NCBI GenBank assembly: GCA_963576475.1
Contig: OY754969.1
Coordinates: forward strand, 30,239,726 to 30,303,725
Origin: Molanna angustata
Taxonomy: Eukaryota; Arthropoda; Insecta; Trichoptera; Molannidae
Length of the DNA stretch: 64,000 nt
Direction: 5' to 3'
The notes under the pieces were generated by a model. The model saw only the letters and a list, made by a program, of their open reading frames with translations. It had not been told where the DNA came from and searched no databases. Each line of letters begins with the position of its first letter. Position 1 is the stretch's first letter. A program made the position numbers and the translations under genes. Shown here one piece after another: positions 33,501 to 42,500 of the stretch.

Positions 33501-36500
33501 AGAAAAAAGTTTATATGCAGAACCCGTCCTGGAAGACCTGTGAAGAGATGGAGGGACAGTCGGACCTTCTTTTCCCAGGATACTCCCCCTTCATAGGTAA
33601 AACGACCAAATACACGAAGAAGAAGAAGAATAAGAAAAAAGTTTAAATCCAAAAACCATCCTGGGCATACGCTCGACAATTCACCAAAGTTTCATTATAA
33701 TCGGACAAACGGTTGATAAATAAATAAATAAAATAATTTTCCTATAGGAAATCAGTATAGGTATATTATTGTTGATTTGTAAGTAAATAGTATTAGGTAG
33801 GTACCTACCTACAACAACCTTCTAAATAAATTCGATTCCTAACAAATTTTATTTGAATATCACATTCTTTCTGTAGCCATGGAAACGATTCGAACACGTA
33901 AGTAATATCGAATGGTTCGGATACATTTTTTGAATATGTAGGTACCTACATTGGTTTGTTCGATGCCATAAAAATGAAAATTGTCCGAAATATCAAATAT
34001 TATATACAAATTATGCAATTTTATTATGCCCATATCTTTACTAATAATTAACAGACTTTTACAATATACGTCTTAAAACTTGCTGTAATGTCTTGTGTTT
34101 CATTTTATTATTTCATATTTATATTTATTTCAAAGGTTTATTATTTTCAAGAACATATTCATTCGGTAGGAAAATGAAATATTGTATGAAAAGATATTAA
34201 AATGGCGGCATTTATGTACAAAACGCTTACTTTAAAAATAAGTTAAACATTATAATTATACAAAATATTCACCATGTTTTTCACTTAAACGCTAAGTTAT
34301 ACTTGAAAGTAAATTTTTTTCGTGTAAATACGTACTTCTAACTTTTAAACTAACAGATATATGCGTGCAAAATGTACACTTTTTTGACAGATACGACTTG
34401 GAAAATTTTGTATGAAAAAAATAATTATTGAAATATTTTTAAAATTCAGCATTTTTATCGCATTATTTTTAGCGTGACACTGCATCAGGTATACAGGTAC
34501 ACGTTCGCACATAAATTAGATTTTTAGATGCCCTTGGTTTTTCAGAAGGCGTGAGACAAACACACACACACACACACATACACACACACATACACTAACA
34601 TTTTGATTGCTTTATTACTTTAGATATACAAATTATTCATTCTATATAAAAAAAACTGAATATTTTTTACAGCTGCGATTCCAAAGATCTCCCAAGAGTC
34701 GATTCTCATAGATGATCTTCTATATTGTATGGAAGGTATGATTATTAATTGTTTTTAAAATTCAAAAAATCAACAGTTATAAACTATTTTAAATTTGACA
34801 AGCAAAAAAAAAGTTGCGTAAATTAAACAGTAATACAGTTGCTTAAGTGAATTTTATGTGGAAATCTGAAAATGAAGGACAAACAGACTAAGTTCCCCGG
34901 TTCAATTCCTGATGGAGGCAGAGTGTCTCACTTTGTATCTGTGAGACTGTCAACATTATAATGTCCTTAAAATATGACAACTTAATAATTATTATGGTGT
35001 GTTTTAAAGTTATATGTATTTGATTGAGAACATGTCAATTGGTAGAGAACTTATATAAAATATAAAAAATACACAACCCAACTGGATTACATGCAATAAT
35101 GTTTAATTAAAAATGTTAAAAAGAGTATTATAGGTTTAAAAAGATTTTCAACCCTTTACAGTGAGCTACTATTTTAATGATTGTAAATTTCAATCCCTTG
35201 TTTGATTAATAGGTGTACCTGGAAAATATATTGTGCCAACTCCACTTGTGGAACCATATGGACCGAGATTCTTCGAAGTCAGTGAAGAAGTGGACGAAGC
35301 CCTACGTCACATAATAAGGCAACTTCTTCCATTAGCGTCCCATTACTCAATAGTTAGAAGATTTATTGAAAATAGTTATCTGGGATCTGGAAAAGTCATA
35401 CACGCCCTTGTCTATGCTATGGAAATATTATTAAAAGATTATTATGTTAGTATAAATATAATTTTGTATTTAAATAATTGTGTAGAATTGATTGAGCACA
35501 AATCAATTCATTTGTTCTATAAAATTTGTTTATTTAGCAAAACAATTGGCGTTTAGTTCAATAGTTAATTGTAATTTAGTTATCTATCACATATATTTTT
35601 ACAATTTATGTGTATTGTTTTATTTTTTGGAAGTTAAGATTCTCTTATTTGAATCGCAAAATATTTTTTGTGAAAATATCTTCTGTAGATATTTTAAGTA
35701 TCTTTAATTCTAATCTCAAACATAAACTAACATGAAGACACAGCCTAATTCTAAAAGACGATGAGTTTGGCGTGATGGTCGCCAACCTCCATTAGGTGCG
35801 CCTCAAGAAGAATAAGACTTATAGAAGAATATTTTATATAACTATCTCCTATTTTTTTTATAGATACATAAGCACCTATATAAATTAAAAAATTTTTTCT
35901 GTTTCCAGGTAGTCATAGCTCAACTGGAGACTGAGCATTTAGCCGGAACCTTAAATCTTCAAAAGCTGTGGTATTTTGTACGACCCATAATGCACACAAT
36001 GGAAATTTTAGCCAATTTGTCTTCTGTTATTGGAAAGGTAATTTAATATATTATATTTGTGTATGATTGACCTTCTGCTTCCAAATCTTTATATGAATTT
36101 GGCATATAGATTACCAAAACCTGAAATATTTTTATGTCCACGTTCATTTAAATTCAAAAGATTCAGAAATCTAAATAAGCTTCAGGAAGTCAGCTGAACT
36201 AACAGAAACTACCCAACCAAGTGAGGCTAGTACAAAAAATAAATTTCTAATATTTATTTTTATTCAAGTTCTTATTTATTTCAGAGTGAAGCCCGAAGTG
36301 GAACAGTCCTTAGTTTACTTCATGAACAAACAAATGCCCTTCTAGGAGATACCAAAGCCCAAGATGTATGTCTCTTCCTGACACAGAAAGCTAGTCAACC
36401 ATATATGCAGATATTACATCAGTGGATATACAAAGGCAGTATTGATGATCCATTTCAGGTAATTAATTAATTTTATCATCTTTTGTTATAGTGTCATTGT

Positions 36501-39500
36501 AATAATGGTCATTGGTCGTACGTTTTGGATGTAATTTGTTTCTCATTTTCTGTTCTGTAGATAATTAGATTTGTAGAAAATTTTGGATTTCCAAATTAAT
36601 AAATGATTCTTAGAAATGGTATTCCTTACAGACCAATCACTAGAGACCTGAATTATTTGCATCATTTTTTTGGAAAAGGGGCCTTATTTTGTAAAAAGCG
36701 GTGTTATTTTTAAGAAATCGGTTTTAATTGCTTTTAGTAAAATAGTGGCATTATTAAGAAATTAATGTTATTTTCTACAAAGAAAAGTAAATTAAGAGAA
36801 ATCAACTCATGATTAATGTAATCAACACAAATTTTTTTTTATCACTATAAATTATAATGCAAAGATCTGTTCACTTATATTATACCATTGTTACTTTTTT
36901 TCCTTGCAATGTTTTCATAAGTGGCCGCCTGTGCCGGTGTGGAGATAGACCACCCGTGCGTTAAAAGTACAGTGACCATAGGACAAATAAAACCTAACCA
37001 TACTAACGCGACGTCCTACGTAGGCGATTCAAAGCGAATTCGAAGCGGCGCGGCGCGGCGCGAAAATAACAAACAGTCGGTAACTATGGTAGTGTCCTAC
37101 GTTACCGACCGCGAGTTGGCTTCGATGCGGCGCGACGCGATGCGAAGCGAACGCGATCAGTTGATATTTTCGCGCGAATTGATAGCGGCGCCATTGTTTT
37201 TTGACATGTCAGAAACAGAAATTTTTATTTCTGTCCATGAACGTCCCATATTATGGGACAAATTATTATCGAACCGCGAATTTTAGGATTTGGCAAAAAT
37301 AAATGGGACTACAAGTAAACACATTTATTTATTATTGCTATTTTACAATAGGATGTTGTTCAAAATACACAAAGTTTTCTCTCGCTTTCACGAATGTCAA
37401 ATTTTGATGTTTCCCTGAAAGAGTCTCATTTATTTATTCAAGATCACGTAATTCTTCATACAAATCGTGATATCCCCCATAAATATGCCTCTCTAAGTAC
37501 ACAATATTAGTTTCACTTCTCTGCCGTACATACTTCTTGAGTATTTTATATACGTACATCCATGACAGTAGCTGGCGGCAGAGGGAACGATTCGCGCACA
37601 CGTAGGACAGAGCCGCCGCGTCGCACCGCATCGCATTGAATTCGCTTGTATCCGCACCGCATCGCTTCGCAATTGCTCATCAAAGTAAGTATCACCGTAT
37701 TGTGGCGACCATATTGGCACACCATATATATATTTTTTTATAAAAAATGAATATGTCCTTGTTAAACAAGTACATATCCATCTTCCTACATTCCCTAAAA
37801 TAAGCATAAATGCTTGTGTTATAGGTGAACGAAATTGGTCGAGGCAGGATTCAAACTCGTGACCACTGGATTACTAGCCCAGCGCGCTAACCGCTCTGCC
37901 ATTGACTCATCTAATGTATATTGAATATCTACCTACCAAATTTATAACTATTCTCAGCGTTATTTTTAAAATAATTTAATACATCTCTGTAATTGGCTTT
38001 GATATGTGTAATGTTTTTAAACAATTTATGAAATAGCTGTTGAGATGAAATAAAATAAATAAATTAGTATGTATAATCATTTCCATAATAAAGATTTAAA
38101 ATTGATTGGAAATTTACAAACAAATTTAACTCCTCGATTATTGTATTTAATTCACTATTTCTCTTCTTTTTCTGGGTCACAATCCTAGGATTGGTCTGCA
38201 CCAAACACTCGATCTTTCCACATAACTCTATCGTCCGCCAGTCTCTTCATCTCTTTGTAGCTGCTACAGATTATCTGGTCTATATAGTTGCTTCTGGGGC
38301 GACCTCTACAGTTACCCCCATCAATCATTCCTTCGACTATGGTTAAAAGCAGGCCTGGGTTCCGGATGTTGTGGCCTATCCAAGTTGTTCTCTGTTGGGC
38401 AATTCTTTTCATAATTTGCCTTGTCTCTCCAACCCTACTTATGTAGTACCTCACTATTTAAACAGCATTTTCTATTCTAAACTCATTTATTTTTATGTAA
38501 AAAAAAACAAAAATTTATTTCATTAAATTTTAATTTGATTCAAAACTAGGAATGGCCATTATAGCCAAATTGTTTTATTTTAAGGTTTGTTTTTATGTCT
38601 GCCAAAACAGCATTATAGGAGGATAGAAACTTATGTGAATCGACATTAGTGTAAGGCATCCATATGATAGTAATAATAATGAACACTTCCTTGTACCCTG
38701 CGCAAGTGGTGAGTTTATTGCCGTATGGAAATTTCTTCCAACTAATACATCCATAGCTTTATTTATTTCGTCAACAAATTTTTATAGTCATGTTGTCTTA
38801 TTTTATTCTAATTATTTAATGCTGTAGATTTCTCTTGCAGATTTTTTTTTTTAATTCTGCCTTTTCAGTGGATAATTTTAAAATTTCCTAAAAGTGCCAA
38901 ATTTCAGTGCTATTTTTCTAGAACGTGAAAATCTGCGAAAAAAGTTTAAAATTTGTAAATAAAATCAGGTTTAATGCAAACAGTAATTTCAGGTTAATGA
39001 ATCGCCAATTACCGATCTCAAAATAATACAAAAAATTGACATTTATTTTTGAGTCCATCAACATTGGTGCTGAGAACACTGCTGAGAACACTGGCCTCCA
39101 TCCTCCCTTTTGATTGTCAGTCGTCTACTTTGTCACCTTTTTGCTTTTCTATTTTGTTACTATCTTAATAGGGTACATATAAAGTATATTTCCTTTAAAT
39201 TTTTAGGAGTTTTTAGTAGAGGACAACGAAGTAGTTAAAAAAGAAGATTTACCCTTGGATTATTCTGCCGATTACTGGGAAAAGAGATACACAATACAGA
39301 GGGATAGAACACCAAAATTTTTAAGTCGGCTTGCAGATGTCATTTTAAGAACAGGGAAATATTTAAATGTCATTAGTCAGTGTGGTATGTATATAATTTT
39401 ACTGAAATTCATAATAATTCATTTTCAAAAAAAGGTTTCATTTATATATTTTCAATAAATTAAATTCATATGTAAAGAATTGTAATTGTAGGTTTAATGC

Positions 39501-42500
39501 TGTGGAAAAACTATCATTGAATCATGTGTAATAACTTAGTGTATGAACAAGATTTATGTTACCTTTATATATCATTAAACTCAATTCAGCGATATGAATA
39601 AAAAATAAGTAATCACAAAAGATGTATTATTTACTAGTTGCATGTAACACATGAGATCCAACTGTCGATAGCGATAGTATGTATAGTTGAAGAATATGTA
39701 CCAAACTATAAACCCATAAATAAAAATTATTGAATATTTTCAGATATTTTGTTTTCTATACAACATATATTATGTAGGTATGTATGTCAAGATAGGATAG
39801 TTTGGAGGAAGTTCCTTTTTTCCTACCCAGAATATGCAAATAGCATGATGGTATATATGTATGTTTGGAGATGAAGTATCAAACTATTAAGTCTTCTTAC
39901 ATATTGTGTATAGGCGACTGCCATACAAAATGTATGAAGCGATGTCGTCACTAAATTCAATTTTTAAAAAAATTGTTAAAAAAAAATTGAGATCTTCTAC
40001 AACAATGTTAATATTTTTTATAGAAAATTAAATTATCTAGTTGGGGTGTTTCGGCTTTTTTTGATAATTGTAAAAGTTTTGGAAATATAGGCAGTTAAAC
40101 TCATAAATTTATCATAAAAAAAATATTTTTCTTAATAAAAAATGTTTGAGAAACCCTGGAATTTTTTTGAAAAAACTCATTTGAGATTTTGTATTTGTCT
40201 ATGTTTGTACCAATTTTCAGCGTTCTAGCGTTTATGGTTTCTGAGATATATGGAAAAATAAAATAAAAATTCAAAAGTTGATAACCCCTGACTGAAACAA
40301 AAATTCAAAATTCCGAGTATAAAAGTTTTGTAGGCCTGTAACTGTTTATATATTCTGAAATTTTAGGCTCTGTAAATTGAGCGGATCAAAAGTTATAAGG
40401 GGGGGACGGACACACAGACACACACACAGACACACACACAGACACACACACAGACACACACACACACAGACACACGAAATGTTCTACTCCGAAATCTGAG
40501 TAAATCCGTGTATGGAACATATATGCTGCGAAGCCTCTAAGTTGGTGTTTTTTGACTTCAAAGTTGGAAAAGCCGTGAAAAAAGTAGACCTCTCCATACA
40601 ATTCTCGCGTATTCTGGCTTGATACATTGTCGATATGTTAAGAGAACAAAGTTCTCCTGAACAAATCGACAGTTGGATGACTGAAAAAGTTAGAATAAAA
40701 AGGAATCAAATGTAGAAATCAATAGTATTGAAAGATGGCAATATTAAAAATCAACATAATAAACGAGCATGTATGAAAAAATGCATAAATGTACACAAAA
40801 CAATAAATTTTTGATAGGATAGAATGTATATAGTTCAATTTTGTCTGTCTACCCCATTATGGGTGCAGTTTAATTGTATTTATGTATAAAAAAGATTTCA
40901 GTATAATGAATGTGCTTATTATTATAAAAAGGATATATTAAATATTTATAGGAAAAAGTATTACGCTAACAGACGCTGAAGAAATAAAATATACTCTAAG
41001 AGAACAACATTATGTCACCGCTATCCAAAGAGCGTATTCCTTTGCTAGTAAATCTCTGTTGGAACTCCTCATGAAGGAGTATGACGTGATGGGTCGACTG
41101 AAGTCTGTTAAGCATTACTTCCTTATGGATCAGGGAGATTTCATTGTGCAGTTTATGGATGCTAGTGAACAAGAACTCAATAAGAATATTGACGACATTA
41201 TCCCAACTAGACTGGAATCATTGCTTGGATTATGTTTAAGGTAATCAAACATTTTTATTCTACATATTTGATTTATTTAATATATTACACCACAATTCAG
41301 GAGATCTGTGAGGTGGACGATGTGGTTAGATGGAGATGTTAACTCCTCAAGGATACCATATGTGGCCCTTGACCAAGGACACCTCCATCATGATGAAGAG
41401 AGCTGTATTTCAGTTTCATAAGAGGACAACCCTGAAATTACATATTTTTGAGTCTGAATGAAAAAAAAAAATTTTTTTTTTACTTAACTCTCCTACCTCT
41501 GCCTTCTTCTGTTTGTGCCATGGCAGGTCCCTACGACGTTCACTACCACTCAGCAGGCCTATTCCAGTTCTTTTATTGCGGCAGTATACACAAGTTTATA
41601 CGCTACATGCTTTTCTTATAGCATTAACCCGCGTAAACTTCCGTGCATTATGTTGAGAAAACTTCCGTTCGCCGTTCGTAACATGGTATTCTGATTGGAG
41701 CGAAATACGTATAACATACGACAGGTGAATTTATTCGCTAAGTTTAAAGCGGCATATCGAGGTGGTGTTAAGTTCTGTATAAAGACAAAAAGCGACACGT
41801 AGACACATTCGTTTGTTTCACAGATTATAGTTAAGAATGACAGCTCATTATACATAACTTTCACTTTACAGCTGTGATACGTAGAGATTAGCGGAATTTA
41901 TCGCAAAATATTACACGTAAATGGGAATAAGGGTACTGGTGTAAGCATTTTGTCTTGAGATAACTGGAACAGCTTCGTTCAATTCTTAACCTTGATATTT
42001 CTTAGCCTTCTACCCACACCATGACTACCACCAGTTTTCCCTTTGACTACCACGATGAGGTGCAGTAGATTATATTTATTTTGACAGAGAATGTGTCCCA
42101 ATTATGTCATCTTTCTCATTTTTATACTGGACAACAATTCTCTTCTCACGCCAGCTCTTCACAACACTTCTGCATTGGTGACCGTATCTGTCCTTGGGAT
42201 TTGTAACATTCTGCGATGAAGCCACATTTCAAATGCTTCAATTCGGTTCATTGCATTTGCTTTTAATGTCCATGTCTTGATTTCATAAAGGAGTATGAAC
42301 CATATGTAACACTTGACCATTCTCTGACTTAACTTCAAAATGAGATTATCATTACAGAAGAATGATCTTATATTATTAAATGCAGTCCTTGTGGTCCCTA
42401 TTCTGCACCTCACCTCATTGTCGGGATCCATGTCTTTGATTACACTGCTAAGATATTTAAACTGCTGGATTCTTCATATTATTTCCCCTTTTAGTTGATT

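Noticed and set aside
33395..33679. A 94-codon minus-strand frame rich in Leu and Phe
   Set aside because: It lies wholly within the 120-bp minisatellite, and its repeated peptide follows from the period.
37434..37807. Two overlapping minus frames (65 and 104 codons)
   Set aside because: They span the GC-rich Harbinger-like flank and the SINE border, with no consistent domain.
40386..40601. A minus frame with CVCVSVCVSV repeats
   Set aside because: Product of the CAGACACACACA microsatellite inside a Helentron-like element.
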